A DNA stretch of 64,000 bases. Origin: Bog-473 sp963782415 (GTDB taxonomy: Bacteria; Actinomycetota; Acidimicrobiia; Acidimicrobiales; RAAP-2). The translations under genes and the position numbers were made by a program. Every line of letters begins with the position of its first letter. Positions within the stretch are counted from its first letter, which is position 1. The DNA is taken from positions 62,001 through 126,000 of the forward strand of contig CAWAJT010000009.1 of NCBI GenBank assembly GCA_963782415.1, read 5' to 3'. The notes under the pieces are model-generated. The model saw nothing but the letters and a program-made list of their open reading frames with translations, ran no database searches and was not told where the DNA came from. This document shows, in pieces, positions 1-8,692 of this stretch.

Positions 1-1
1 G

Positions 2-376
2 CATCTCGTCGGCGCCATGGGCGGTGACGCCCAGCCGCAGATCCTCGTGCAGCTCTTGGCCCGTCTGCTGCACATCGGGCAGGATCCGGCGACCGCCATT
101 GCGGCACCCCGCTTCACTCTGGACGCGCCATCGGCTGGCCCCTTCCGACTGTGGTGGGGTGAGGATCTCACCGTGGTGATGGAAGCCGACGCTCCGGCGG
201 CGTGGCACGACGGACTCGCCGGCCGCGGCCACCGCGTCAAGACGATCAGCGCCTTCGACCCTGTTGCGGTGGGCTGTGCGCAGATCATTCAGCTCGAGCG
301 CGCCGACGACGGCTCCGGCCGCCAGGTCGGGGCGTCGGACCCCCGCAGCCCGGCCGGCTGCGCGCTGGCACGCTGA
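2..376 (+). CDS. Gamma-glutamyltransferase family protein, C-terminal part
   Basis: The reading frame is open from the left edge of the window, so only the last ~124 residues are present. The segment has the GGDAQPQ motif followed by a Gln/Leu-rich helix and the 'DPATAIAAPRF' stretch typical of the end of the small subunit of gamma-glutamyltranspeptidases (N-terminal nucleophile hydrolases that cleave or transfer the gamma-glutamyl group of glutathione and related substrates). The catalytic Thr lies upstream of the window, so activity cannot be judged. The stop is 8 bases before the start of etfB, on the same strand. Confidence 0.75.
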   Translation, partial: HLVGAMGGDAQPQILVQLLARLLHIGQDPATAIAAPRFTLDAPSAGPFRLWWGEDLTVVMEADAPAAWHDGLAGRGHRVKTISAFDPVAVGCAQIIQLERADDGSGRQVGASDPRSPAGCALAR

Positions 377-384
377 GCCGCGCC

Positions 385-1140
385 ATGAGCCGTCTGCCGG
401 GCGCGCCGCTGCGGATCGCATCCCTCGCCAAGCAGGTACCCGTGGCCGAGTCGCTGCAGCTCGACGGCGGCCGGCTGGTCCGTGCTGGCGTGGCCCTCGA
501 AATGAATCCCTACTGCCGTCGCGCCGTGGCCCAAGGCGTCGCGTTGGCCCGCGACAGCGGCGGGACGTGCACCGTGGTGACACTCGGCCCCGAGAGCGCC
601 GAGGACGTCGTGCGCGAGGCAGTGGCCTGGGGAGCCGATCAGGGTCTGCACGCCTGCGACCCGGCGTTTGCGAATTCCGACACCCTCGCCACGGCGCGCG
701 CCCTGGCAGCGGTACTGGAGGCCGCCGGACCGTTCGATGTCGTCCTCCTCGGTCGCAATACCGTCGACGGCGAGACGGGGCAGGTCGGCCCGGAGCTCGC
801 CCAGCTCCTTGACCACCCTTTCGCGAGCGGGGTGCGTCGCGTGCAGGACCTCGGCGCGGTGTGGCGGCTCGAGCTGGAGCACGACGACGGGACCCAACAG
901 GTGGAGGTCACGCTCCCCGCTGTGCTGTCGGTGGCCGAGCGGCTCTGCGACCCCTGCAAGGTCGACCCCGACGGTCGGGCCGCCGTGTCGCCCGAACGGC
1001 TCACCCGACTCACCGCCCGCCGCCTCGGCCCCGGGCCATGGGGCGAAGCCGGCAGCCCGACCGTGGTCGGCGCGACGCCGCGCCATGGAACACCACCGTG
1101 CCCGACGCGTACTGGAAGGACCGGTGGCGACACAGGTTGA
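385..1140 (+). CDS. etfB: Electron transfer flavoprotein, beta subunit
   Basis: A 251-residue protein starting at the ATG giving MSRLPGAPLRIASLAKQVP. It matches the FixA/EtfB fold: N-terminal 'KQVP' segment, 'NPYCRRAVAQGVALARDSG' helix, a 'TLGPESAEDVVREAVAWGAD' nucleotide-binding segment, and 'GRNTVDGETGQVGPELA'. The usual function is the AMP- or FAD-binding half of a heterodimer that accepts electrons from acyl-CoA and related dehydrogenases. The 3' end overlaps etfA by about 56 bases, so the two are almost certainly co-translated. No dehydrogenase partner lies beside it; the nearest downstream gene is a broken B12-dependent mutase subunit. Confidence 0.9.
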   Translation: MSRLPGAPLRIASLAKQVPVAESLQLDGGRLVRAGVALEMNPYCRRAVAQGVALARDSGGTCTVVTLGPESAEDVVREAVAWGADQGLHACDPAFANSDTLATARALAAVLEAAGPFDVVLLGRNTVDGETGQVGPELAQLLDHPFASGVRRVQDLGAVWRLELEHDDGTQQVEVTLPAVLSVAERLCDPCKVDPDGRAAVSPERLTRLTARRLGPGPWGEAGSPTVVGATPRHGTPPCPTRTGRTGGDTG

Positions 1141-2215
1141 CGAAGCGGTGCGGACGCTGGCCCAGCGGGGCGCGTCGAGGGCGCGCCACGCTCCGGTGCC
1201 GCCGCCGGAGGGCGATCGGACGCAGGCACCAAGCGGCTCGCGCATCATCGCCGTGCTCGCCGAGCCCGACCGTCCGGCCGTATCCGAGGAGCTTCTCGGT
1301 GCCGCCACGCGCCTCGGTCGCGATGCCGGCGCCGTCGTGCACGCGCTGTGCGTCGACCCGGCGGACGTTGCATCGCTGGGCGCGGCAGGCGCCGACACCG
1401 CCGTCGTGTTGGAGGGCTCCTCGGTGGCCGAGGACATCGCCGACGCGCTCGACGCCTACATCATCGACGTCCGCCCGTGGGCCGTGCTCGCGCCGAGCAC
1501 GGCGTTCGGCCGGGAGGTCGCGGGGCGAGCCGCCGCGTCGACGGGTTCGGGACTCGTGGGGGATGCGATCGCACTCTCGGTGCTCGGCGACCGATTGGTC
1601 GCCGCCAAGCCGGCCTTTTCGGGCGCACTGGTGGCCGACGTCACGTGCCGGAGCACCGTGCAGATGGTGACGGTGCGGCCGGGAGTCCTCCCTGCCCCAG
1701 CGCTGCGGCCTCGGCACGAGGTCCCGGTGCTCACGCGCACCGTCGGCACCCGCGGCCGCGTCCGCGTGTTGGCCGACCGACGCAACGACGACGTGGAGAC
1801 GCTGGCCAAGGCCCAGGTCGTGATCGGCGTCGGCAGCGGCGTCGCGCCCGAGGAGTACGGGGAACTCAGTCCCCTGGCGGCCGTGCTCGGCGCCGAACTG
1901 GCGGTCACACGCAAGGTGACCGACAAGGGCTGGGCGCCCAGGGCACGCCAGGTGGGCATCACGGGCCGCTCCATCGCCCCGCGGCTCTACATCGCCATCG
2001 GTCTCAGCGGAAAGTTCAACCACATGGTCGGGGTGCGAGCAGCCGACACCATCTTGGCTGTCAACGACGACCCTGATGCGCCCGTCTTCGAGCACTGCGA
2101 CCTCGGTGTGGTGGGCGACTGGCACACGGTCATCCCACTGCTGCAAGAGGCGCTGCGCCACTCCGAGGGTGAGGACGCCGGGGGGGCACCGGAATCGGGT
2201 GAGGCGGTCAGCTGA
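1085..2215 (+). CDS. etfA: Electron transfer flavoprotein, alpha subunit
   Basis: About 376 residues when started at the ATG at 1085, which overlaps the end of etfB. The N-terminal half is the variable EtfA domain. The C-terminal FAD domain is clear: 'VVIGVGSGVAPEEYGELSPLA', 'GAELAVTRKVTDKGWAPRARQVG', 'TGRSIAPRLYIAIGLSG', then 'KFNHMVGV' and 'ADTILAVNDDPDAPVFE'. The position usually reading SG(A/S)xQH is SGKFNH here, a variant seen in some non-canonical ETFs. The true start could lie slightly downstream because no strong ribosome-binding site precedes 1085. Its 3' end overlaps by 8 bases the end of the convergent mutase-subunit remnant. Confidence 0.9.
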   Translation: MEHHRARRVLEGPVATQVDEAVRTLAQRGASRARHAPVPPPEGDRTQAPSGSRIIAVLAEPDRPAVSEELLGAATRLGRDAGAVVHALCVDPADVASLGAAGADTAVVLEGSSVAEDIADALDAYIIDVRPWAVLAPSTAFGREVAGRAAASTGSGLVGDAIALSVLGDRLVAAKPAFSGALVADVTCRSTVQMVTVRPGVLPAPALRPRHEVPVLTRTVGTRGRVRVLADRRNDDVETLAKAQVVIGVGSGVAPEEYGELSPLAAVLGAELAVTRKVTDKGWAPRARQVGITGRSIAPRLYIAIGLSGKFNHMVGVRAADTILAVNDDPDAPVFEHCDLGVVGDWHTVIPLLQEALRHSEGEDAGGAPESGEAVS

Positions 2216-2625
2216 GTACGGCGCCGGCGGCTGCCCGCACTGTCGCCACGACCTCTTCGTTGGAGGCACCTGGCCCGAGCACGGCAGCCACGCCGTCGGC
2301 CTTGAGCACGTCGATGTCGTCCGCCGGGACGATACCGCCGATCACCACGGGCGTCTCGAGCCCGGCGTTGCGCAGCGCTCCGACGACGGCCGGCGCCAAC
2401 GTGAGATGGGCCCCGTTGTGCATCGACACACCCACCACGTCGACGTCCTCCTGTGCGGTCATGGCGGCGATGGTCTCAGGCGACTGGCGTAGCCCGGCGT
2501 AGACAACCTCGCAGCCAGCGTCGCGTAAAATCGCGCGCCACCACGCGCAGGCCGCGGTCATGTCCGTCGAGCCCAACCTTGGCCATGAGGACCCGCAAGG
2601 GTCGTGTCGCTCCTGGAGGGGCCAT
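2208..2625 (-). pseudogene. Methylmalonyl-CoA mutase C-terminal (B12-binding) subunit, frameshifted
   Basis: Read from the ATG at 2625 the protein begins MAPPGATRPLRVLMAKVGLDGHDRGLRVVAR. It contains the DxHxxG-type 'GLDGHDRG' motif whose His ligates cobalt in B12-binding domains. The frame then breaks. The rest (LRDAGCEVVYAGLRQSPETI, then GVSMHNGAH, VIGGIVP and GPGASNEEVV) is in another frame. The join is near 2533, in a GCGCGCG run where two bases (one GC) seem to be missing compared with the expected 'ARAILRDAG'. Restored, it would be about 139 residues, the usual size of stand-alone B12 subunits of acyl-CoA mutases. A sequencing error in the GC repeat is an alternative to real decay. No large mutase subunit is in the window. 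Confidence 0.8.
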
Positions 2626-2693
2626 GGCGCAATGTTACGCCAGGGTGGACAGAACCGGACACCCGGACGCCCCGCCGCCGGTGTTGCCGCTCC

Positions 2694-3323
2694 TCAGACC
2701 TCGCTGTCGGCCCGACCCAGGTCCCGCTGCTTGCGATACTCGCGCAGACGGTGCAAGAAGACCACCAGGACTGCGATCACGGCGAGGGCCCCGATGACGT
2801 AGCCGGCGAAGCTGAACGCCTTGAGAACATGGTTGTAGCTCGTGCCAAGGCTGTAGCCCAGCGAGCAGAGCGCCGTGCACCAGATGGCGCAGGCGATCAC
2901 GGTGAAGATCGTGAACTTGGCCAACGCCATCTCACCCAAGCCGGCAGCGAAGGACACGAACGAGCGCAGGAGCGGGATGAAGCGCCCGAAGAGGATGACG
3001 GGTTCTCCCCGGCGGGCGAACCAGGCTTCGGCACGATCGAGGTCCTTATGGGTGAGCAGCACGTACTTGCCGACCCGGTCGACCAGTGCCCTGCCGCCGT
3101 AGCGGCCGATGCTGTAGCCGGCGAGCGAACCGAGGACCTCGCCGAGCGTGGCCACGATGATGACCAGGGCGAGCTGCAGGGGCTTCCCGTGGCTCGAGGC
3201 GGGATTGGCCAGCACTCCTCCGAAAATAAGAGCCAGCTCGGCCCCGACCGGAAGACCCATGGCCGAAACGAAGCTCAAGGTGAAGATGGCACCGTACCCG
3301 GCCGACTTCAGAAATTCCTCCAC
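2694..3323 (-). CDS. DedA family membrane protein
   Basis: A 209-residue integral membrane protein if started at the GTG giving VEEFLKSAGYGAIF; a longer start at 3449 adds an unlikely Arg/Gly-rich leader. The DedA (SNARE-associated/VTT) features are present: 'GLPVGAELALIFGGVLA', 'GEVLGSLAGYSIGRYGG', and the hallmark 'FARRGEPVILFGRFIPLLRSFVSFAAGLGEM' region with the conserved Arg residues. DedA proteins act in lipid carrier recycling and envelope homeostasis. About five hydrophobic segments are visible. It is transcribed opposite to the small genes that follow. Confidence 0.9.
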   Translation of the reverse strand: MEEFLKSAGYGAIFTLSFVSAMGLPVGAELALIFGGVLANPASSHGKPLQLALVIIVATLGEVLGSLAGYSIGRYGGRALVDRVGKYVLLTHKDLDRAEAWFARRGEPVILFGRFIPLLRSFVSFAAGLGEMALAKFTIFTVIACAIWCTALCSLGYSLGTSYNHVLKAFSFAGYVIGALAVIAVLVVFLHRLREYRKQRDLGRADSEV

Positions 3324-3668
3324 CCCTACCCCACTTCCGCCGTCGGCACGGCGGTCATCTTTGGCGACGCCCCCCCGCTCCCGCAACTCCCCGGTGGACG
3401 TGCGTGGGCTGCGGCGCTCAATCCCTCGACCTGGTCCATGGCACGCCAAGCGTACGGTCAGCTCCCGGGCCGTGCATCAACCGGAGGGAGGAAGAGGTTC
3501 GGAACCCCTCAACCTTCTGGCTGAGCGGACGACCGGCCGACTCGCCTTGGCGGACCAAGAGGGGGGCCACGTGTCCGTCAGACCAGGACGGCGGCCACGC
3601 CAGCGCCGCGTTCCTCCGGCCATCACTCACTACCCTAGGGTGCCGAGGGTCGACTGCGAGGTGCGCCG
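3324..3668. other. Intergenic stretch with no recognised gene
   Basis: Divergent intergenic region between dedA (minus) and the small plus-strand gene at 3669. Reading frames here have Arg/Pro/Gly-rich composition without recognisable motifs. I see no strong hairpin or repeat. Confidence 0.5.
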
Positions 3669-3941
3669 GTGCTCTTCATCGAATACGACGTCACGCCCGA
3701 CGGGGAGATCGAGTTGGTCGCGCTCATCAACGCCATTGAGGAAATGGGGGAGGACGACGACGGGTCCGCCTGGATGACCTGGCGTACGTCGACGTTCGAG
3801 GACGGTGGGCTGGGTTGCGTGGGCGTGTCACCTGATCAACTGGCCCGGATGGAGGGTGTCGAAGACGCCGACGCGCTTCGCCGCATCGTCGAGCAGGTCG
3901 TCTTGGCGGACCGCGCCGCCAAAGAAGTGGTCTTGCCGTGA
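3669..3941 (+). CDS. Small acidic protein of unknown function
   Basis: 90 residues from a GTG start (VLFIEYDVTPDGEIELVALI). The composition is acidic, with an 'EEMGEDDDGSAW' patch and a predicted alpha/beta pattern; there are no membrane segments or signal peptide. I do not recognise a family. It overlaps the next gene by four bases (GTGA), which argues that both are real and translationally coupled. Confidence 0.55.
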   Translation: MLFIEYDVTPDGEIELVALINAIEEMGEDDDGSAWMTWRTSTFEDGGLGCVGVSPDQLARMEGVEDADALRRIVEQVVLADRAAKEVVLP

Positions 3942-4144
3942 GCACCACTCGCTCGCAGCTCTACCGGTTCGCGCGGGACCTCGGCAACGTGGAGGCAGTC
4001 GAGCACGGGTACAGACGAGGCGGGCTCACCGGCTCCGCTGGTGGGGCAGCACAGCGTGAGGCGCGGCGAGTGATTTACCGAGAGGGCAATCGGCAGATCA
4101 ACCACTTCGTACATGCTCTCGGCCTCGGCCCTCGCCGACGCTGA
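3938..4144 (+). CDS. Small basic protein of unknown function
   Basis: 68 residues, GTG start overlapping the stop of the previous gene (GTGA). It begins STTRSQLYRFARDLGNVEAV and ends with a basic tail RALGLGPRRR-like. Short proteins with this 'TTR(S/T)QLYRxAR.LGxxxAV' opening occur in actinobacteria, but I know no function for them. The basic character would permit nucleic-acid binding; that is only an inference. Confidence 0.5.
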   Translation: MSTTRSQLYRFARDLGNVEAVEHGYRRGGLTGSAGGAAQREARRVIYREGNRQINHFVHALGLGPRRR

Positions 4145-4181
4145 TTGTCAGCGCCCCAGCCGGCGCCCTCGGACAAGTTGA

Positions 4182-4367
4182 TCAGCGGGATCGTCGGGGT
4201 AGCAACGCACCGATGAACCAGAAGAGTGGCAAGAAGATGCCGATGATGAACATCACCCAATGCCCTTTTCGAATGGAGATCACGCCCAGGGTCACGAGCA
4301 ACAAGAAATAGAGGATGGACCACAGGGCGATGAATCCGCCGCTGACGGCTGCAAGGGAAAGGGTCAT
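4182..4367 (-). CDS. Small two-helix membrane protein
   Basis: 61 residues starting at the ATG at 4367 (MTLSLAAVSGGFIALWSIL), chosen because a strong AAGGAGG sequence lies 8 bases upstream. Two hydrophobic segments are visible (roughly residues 9-27 and 33-53) separated by 'SIRKGHW', ending in 'LLPRRSR'. The topology suggests a small inner-membrane protein. No family function is known to me. It is transcribed convergently towards the small genes at 3669-4144. Confidence 0.6.
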   Translation of the reverse strand: MTLSLAAVSGGFIALWSILYFLLLVTLGVISIRKGHWVMFIIGIFLPLFWFIGALLPRRSR

Positions 4368-4682
4368 TGCGTGTCCTCCTTGCCGAACGGATCGCCGGTC
4401 CGGGTCGTCAACCAACACGGACCGGCCGCCGTGTCGTGCACCCTACACCGATGCAGGCCGTTGCGCCGCCCTGACGGGCGCGGCGGTGGAACCTGACGCC
4501 TGATGGGCCGGCGCGGCACACACCCTGCATCAGGCGGGCGCGCCCGGTTCCCATCAGTCCCGGCAGGGTCAACGACCCACCAATCGCATGCGCGGACCGC
4601 CGTCTACGATGAGCGCCGCGGGGTCTGACGCCGCAGCAGTCCGCAGACCGCAACGCACACAGCACGAAGATCGGGGACAGAT
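4368..4682. other. Intergenic stretch with nested inverted repeats
   Basis: 315 bases between divergent small genes, with no coding region recognised. It holds nested inverted repeats around 4497-4555 (see the separate entry) and probably both promoters. Confidence 0.5.
4497..4536. repeat. Inverted repeat CGCCTGATG...CATCAGGCG
   Basis: Exact 9-base arms (4497-4505 and 4528-4536) separated by 22 bases. A second pairing TGATGGG/CCCATCA surrounds it. It lies about 150 bases upstream of the DksA-like gene. It could be an operator, a terminator-like hairpin, or the remains of a repeat. Confidence 0.45.
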
Positions 4683-5012
4683 ATGAACGACGCCAGAGCC
4701 AAAGAACTGTTAGGCGCCGAACGTCGCCGTGTAGAGCAATTGCTCGCAGACATGGAGGCTGCCGGTGCGGCCGACCGGACAGCCGCGAACCAACCGGGCG
4801 ATATGTTCGACTCCGCCGAGCCGTTGACGACAGAAGGCGCCGACGAGTCCGTGCGGGTGGAGCTGACGGACCGATTGGCGGCAATCGCCCGAGCTGAGCA
4901 GCGCCTGGCGGACGGCAGGTACGGCCTGTCAGTCCGCAGCGGGCAGCCGATACCCGACGACCGCCTTGAAGCCGACCCCGCCGCCGAGCTCACCGTGGAA
5001 GAGGCGCGCTGA
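4683..5012 (+). CDS. TraR/DksA-like protein lacking the zinc-finger cysteines
   Basis: 109 residues: an N-terminal helical pair (MNDARAKELLGAERRRVEQL and a helix after 'SAEPLTTEGADESVRVELTDRL'), then a C-terminal 'LADGRYGLSVRSGQPIPDDR' and 'LEADPAAELTVEEA'. This is the DksA/TraR layout, in which the tail normally reads YGxCxxCGxxIPxxRLEAxPxAxxCxxC. Here the four zinc-binding cysteines are replaced (YGLSVRSG, ELTVEE). Family members bind the secondary channel of RNA polymerase; cysteine-poor variants exist, so function may be kept without zinc. Confidence 0.75.
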   Translation: MNDARAKELLGAERRRVEQLLADMEAAGAADRTAANQPGDMFDSAEPLTTEGADESVRVELTDRLAAIARAEQRLADGRYGLSVRSGQPIPDDRLEADPAAELTVEEAR

Positions 5013-5023
5013 TCCGTCCGGGT

Positions 5024-5806
5024 CTACTCCTCCCGCGTCGGTTCCCCGTGTTCCGCGTTCGGGAGCCCCCGCCTCCAATAGGCCTTACTTGAGATCTGGT
5101 CCGGACCAAGACCGCGCTCTCTCAAGACACCGCCGACATCGCGCACCACCCGAGCCTCCGCGGCCAGATACGCGTGTCCCGCTCCGGACCGAAGACCCAC
5201 TGCTGTGACCGCTTGGAGCAGGGCATCGGCGTCCCCCGGCGTCGATGCACCGAGGCGGTGCAGCCAACGCAGGTCGAGATGCTCCACCGCGCTGGCATCC
5301 GGCTCCTGTTCGTCATCGGGTGTGTCGATCTCAAGGATCGCCGTGGCCAGCGAGCCTGGCGGCAGCGACTCCATCATCGCCAAGGCACCCGGTATCCCGG
5401 TCTCGTCCACGACGAAGAGATGCCAGTCGGCGGCTGCGTCGACGGTCACCTTCCCGCGGGGACCGATTGCAGCAATGTGATCACGGACCTGCGCGGCGCG
5501 AATCCAGTCCGTTCCCGGCCCGGCACCATGGAGCGACACATCGATCGTCACGGTGCGACCGACCGGATCGAAACGGCGGATGGTGTAACGACGGTTCACG
5601 ATCTTCTGGCCGCCCACCGGTATCCGCAACATCAGGTCCTGCCCGGGCACGTAGGTCAGCCCCTCAATGCCCGGAGCGGTCAGGATCACCCGGTGGATCG
5701 AGGGAGTCAGTGGGGCCGCTTCGACCACCTCGAGTTCCCACAAGGTTGCGTCGGCCAAGGGACCGCCGGGTCGCCCTACCAGGTCCAGCATCCGATCGGT
5801 AGCCAT
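5024..5806 (-). CDS. Siderophore-interacting protein / FAD-linked ferric reductase
   Basis: 260 residues from the ATG at 5806 (MATDRMLDLVGRPG). The FAD-binding domain has 'LTYVPGQDLMLRIP' and the flavin motif 'NRRYTIRRFD' (RxYT). The NAD(P)H domain contains 'WHLFVVDETGIPGALAM', then the family-specific tail 'AYLAAEARVVRDVGGVLRE' and 'QISSKAYWRRGLPN'. Proteins of this family reduce ferric siderophores in the cytoplasm to release iron. There are no siderophore genes nearby. It converges on the DksA-like gene, with 11 bases between the stops. Confidence 0.9.
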   Translation of the reverse strand: MATDRMLDLVGRPGGPLADATLWELEVVEAAPLTPSIHRVILTAPGIEGLTYVPGQDLMLRIPVGGQKIVNRRYTIRRFDPVGRTVTIDVSLHGAGPGTDWIRAAQVRDHIAAIGPRGKVTVDAAADWHLFVVDETGIPGALAMMESLPPGSLATAILEIDTPDDEQEPDASAVEHLDLRWLHRLGASTPGDADALLQAVTAVGLRSGAGHAYLAAEARVVRDVGGVLRERGLGPDQISSKAYWRRGLPNAEHGEPTREE

Positions 5807-5861
5807 GTCGAAGGGGTCTACCAGAAAACGGGACGATCCCCACCCGACGAGGCGTGTGCTC

Positions 5862-7124
5862 TCACATGCCTCGCTCGACCACCCGCACCCGGGCCAGGTT
5901 CTGCAGAGGCGCGAACGGGCTCGTTCCGTCGCCATCGCGCTGAGCGACGACACGGACCGTAGGGAAGAACGTTCCAAAGTTCGAAAAGGTGAAGTGACGC
6001 TCGAGCACGACTGGCGGGGCTGCCGTAGCGGCCTCTTGGACCGAGAACGTGCCCGACCCAGCAGGATCCCATGCAACCGCGACGATCACCCCTGCTCCAT
6101 CCGGAACCTCGGCTTCGACACGAAACGACAAGGAGCCTTCCCGTACCACTTCGGCACGCTCGTCGTCGTTCACGCTGAGCGAGACCACTGGTTGGATACC
6201 GCGACGCTCCGAGGCGTTGGATGGCACCGTTGCTGTCCCACCACCACGTCGTACCTCGTGAACGGTGGGAGCGCTGCCCCTCCTCGACCCAGCGGCTGAG
6301 ATCACGCAGTGCCTGATGGAGCATGCTGAGATAGCTGGCCGTGTGAGCCGCGTCCTCCTGCGCCTCATCGTCGCCATGGAGGGCGTTATCCGTGAACCAC
6401 AGGCGGAAATGCTCGTCGAGCGCGTCGCCCAGGTGCGCGCGCAGCCGGGCGCGCACCAATCGGCATGCCACGTGAGGGCCTCGCGATCGAGAAGCGCCTC
6501 GACCACGATCATCTTTCCCTCGAAGCGCCCCGTCTGCACGGTTCCGGCCGCTGCGGAGGCGAACAGAGGCCCGAGCAGCACAGGCCGCTGTGGGTACCGC
6601 GGCGATCCATCCGAGCGCCGGAACTGGTCCCACACGGCGTACTGCCCCGGTTCGGGCACTTGATGCCGGTGGTAGGTCTCGGCCGCCAGGCAGCCGCTGT
6701 TGTCAATACGAACAGCATCGCCGGAGCGCCCTTGTGCGATGGCCTCGGTATTGCCTGGACCGAATACGGCAAGGTCGCCGTTGACGGCGAGCAGTCTGAT
6801 CCTCGCTCCTGCAGACAACCCAGAGGGAACATCGAGGTCTGCCCCCGTGACATCGACGTCCGAAAAGCCTGACAGACGGATGGCGACGGGTACGGGAGGC
6901 GCAGTCGTGTGGTCTTGGCCCCGCCACGCGACATCGACGCCGCCGCGGGCGCGGCCCGGATGTCCACCGCCTCTCGGTGGGGTGCTGGCACCGAAGCCTT
7001 CGACACGCGAGACGAGGCCCAGGATCGTGAAGTCCCGCTGAACACGATCGCGGAGGAGCGAGGTCGGCATCTCGAAGCCGAGATAGCCGGGTTTACGCCA
7101 GGAGTCCGCGCAATAGCCGGGATC
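5862..7124 (-). pseudogene. Protein of unknown function with C-terminal PKD-like segment; N-truncated, two compensating frameshifts
   Basis: The coherent protein starts abruptly (DPGYCADSWRKPGYLGFE near 7124, no start codon context) and runs through 'DVTGADLDVPSGLSAGARI', 'AVWDQFRRSDGSPRYPQRP' and 'VQTGRFEGKMIVVEALLDRE'. At about 6444 one base seems missing after 'HADW'. The natural continuation 'RARLRAHLGDALDEHFRLWF' and 'TDNALHGDDEAQED' is in another frame until about 6280, where one extra G in a GGGG run restores the first frame. The tail 'HFTFSNFGTFFPTVRV' resembles a PKD-like strand pattern. I recall similar uncharacterised actinobacterial proteins but no function. Decay or two consensus errors could both explain it. 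Confidence 0.6.
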
Positions 7125-7321
7125 GCCCTCGCCCTGGCGGGGGCTGCAGTGGGTCTGCTGCTCAGGCCGCGACAGGCATCACCCGACGACGCCGCGGCCA
7201 CCTTCGACCTTCATGGAACGAGTCACCCGAGCGTCGGGCCGAAACGGTCGGCGGCGCACGTTTGGATGCGACGAACGGCGTGCGCTCCGCCACGCTCTCC
7301 CAACCCCATAGCGGGAGCGGT

Positions 7322-8692
7322 TCAGCCAGCCGGTGCGGGAGTCGGGGCGGGCGCCTCAGGCGACGCTTCTGCCGCGGGAGTCGGCTCGATCCAGATGGCG
7401 ACCACGTACGCAACCACCACTGCCACGATGACGACAGGCATCAGATGCACGGCATCGGAGAGGAAGAGCAGGCTCGGCAGGAGAACGGCGGTCATGGGCA
7501 TCTTCAGCGCTCCGGCGACCATCGCCCCCACACCCATGGCCACCCCTGCGATCATCGGGAGACCGCCCACGTGCGACAAGGCGATACCGCCGGCGGCGCC
7601 GATGAACATGCTCGGAAAAATCGGGCCTCCACGGAAGGCGCTCAACGAGATGGCGTACGCGAACGCCTTACAGACCAGCAGCAGGAGCAACGCACCAACC
7701 GTCCAGCCCGCCGCCTGTTGCACGAGTGAGGGCAAAGCTGTCTGACCGGAGAAGAGCACTTCGGACGAGCTTCGACCGGTTCCCGCCGCAAAAGCGACGG
7801 CGAGCCCTCCGACAGCCAGACCGACGACAGGGGTCAGCAGGAGCCTGCTCTTCGCGACGAATGGACGCAGGAACGTCGCAAGGCGAAAGATCCCCCAGGC
7901 TGCCACCGCGGCAGCGAGCCCGATGACGATGGCCCAGAGAAACTCCAGACCGGTGGGCGATCCGACGTGCGGGATGGATGTCACGGTGAGCGAGAACGTC
8001 CCCAATCCGGTCAGGTTGTCGAGACCAACGAAGATGAGCGAACCGACACCCGCGGCGAGCAGACCCGGGACCAAGACGATCTCCATCGTAGGACCACCCA
8101 GACCAGCCATCTCCATCAAGAGAAATGCGCCCACCAGGGGTGAGCCCAACAGCGTTGCGATGGCGGCAAAGCTTCCGGCCGCACCAATCACTATTGCGGC
8201 CATCGGTGGTGCGTCTCGTTTGACGAGGTGCACGGCAAGGACGCCGAGCCCGGAACCGATGGCGATCAACGGTGCTTCCGGTCCGAGCACGACGCCAAGA
8301 CTGAGCGTGGCAAATGCTGCCGCGAGAATCCCGAAGAGCTCGATGGGCTGCACGAGACCCCCCGACTTGAATCCCTCAGACGGCTCGTGACCACCCGTAC
8401 CGGGAAGAAACCGAATGGAGAGGGCAACCAGGACTCCGCTGAGGGTCAGCCAGGGCAACGGCCACCAGAGTGGTTCACCGTGAAAGCCCATGCTGTTCGG
8501 GAGATCGGTAAAGATCTGCGTTTGCAGCTTGGAGACCGCGCTCAAGAAGAAATAGGACACGGCGGCAACGGGGACACCGATCACGGCCCCGAGCACGAGG
8601 AGGGCGATATAGCTCTTGGACTTGATGACGGCGATCAGGCCCGCGTCGGCGGGCTGCGTCGCCGGCTGGGCGGGGCCGGGGGCATCCGTCAC
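7322..8692 (-). CDS. ClC-family chloride channel/antiporter
   Basis: 456 residues, about 11 hydrophobic segments. The three ClC filter regions are recognisable in modified form: 'LPGTGGHEPSEGF' (GSGIP region), 'GVVLGPEAPLIAIGSG' (GxExP region with the gating Glu), and 'FRGGPIFPSMFIGAAGG' (GxFxP region). C-terminal helices 'GAMVAGALKMPMTAVLL' fit. There are no CBS domains; the tail is Pro/Ala-rich. It probably moves chloride or another anion across the cytoplasmic membrane. Channel versus exchanger cannot be decided from sequence. Confidence 0.88.
   Translation of the reverse strand: MTDAPGPAQPATQPADAGLIAVIKSKSYIALLVLGAVIGVPVAAVSYFFLSAVSKLQTQIFTDLPNSMGFHGEPLWWPLPWLTLSGVLVALSIRFLPGTGGHEPSEGFKSGGLVQPIELFGILAAAFATLSLGVVLGPEAPLIAIGSGLGVLAVHLVKRDAPPMAAIVIGAAGSFAAIATLLGSPLVGAFLLMEMAGLGGPTMEIVLVPGLLAAGVGSLIFVGLDNLTGLGTFSLTVTSIPHVGSPTGLEFLWAIVIGLAAAVAAWGIFRLATFLRPFVAKSRLLLTPVVGLAVGGLAVAFAAGTGRSSSEVLFSGQTALPSLVQQAAGWTVGALLLLLVCKAFAYAISLSAFRGGPIFPSMFIGAAGGIALSHVGGLPMIAGVAMGVGAMVAGALKMPMTAVLLPSLLFLSDAVHLMPVVIVAVVVAYVVAIWIEPTPAAEASPEAPAPTPAPAG

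Noticed and set aside
6909..7745. Long plus-strand open frame with a hydrophobic stretch (GIALALAGAAVGLLL)
   Set aside because: It runs antisense to the ClC gene and the broken unknown gene; composition and lack of motifs mark it as a shadow frame.
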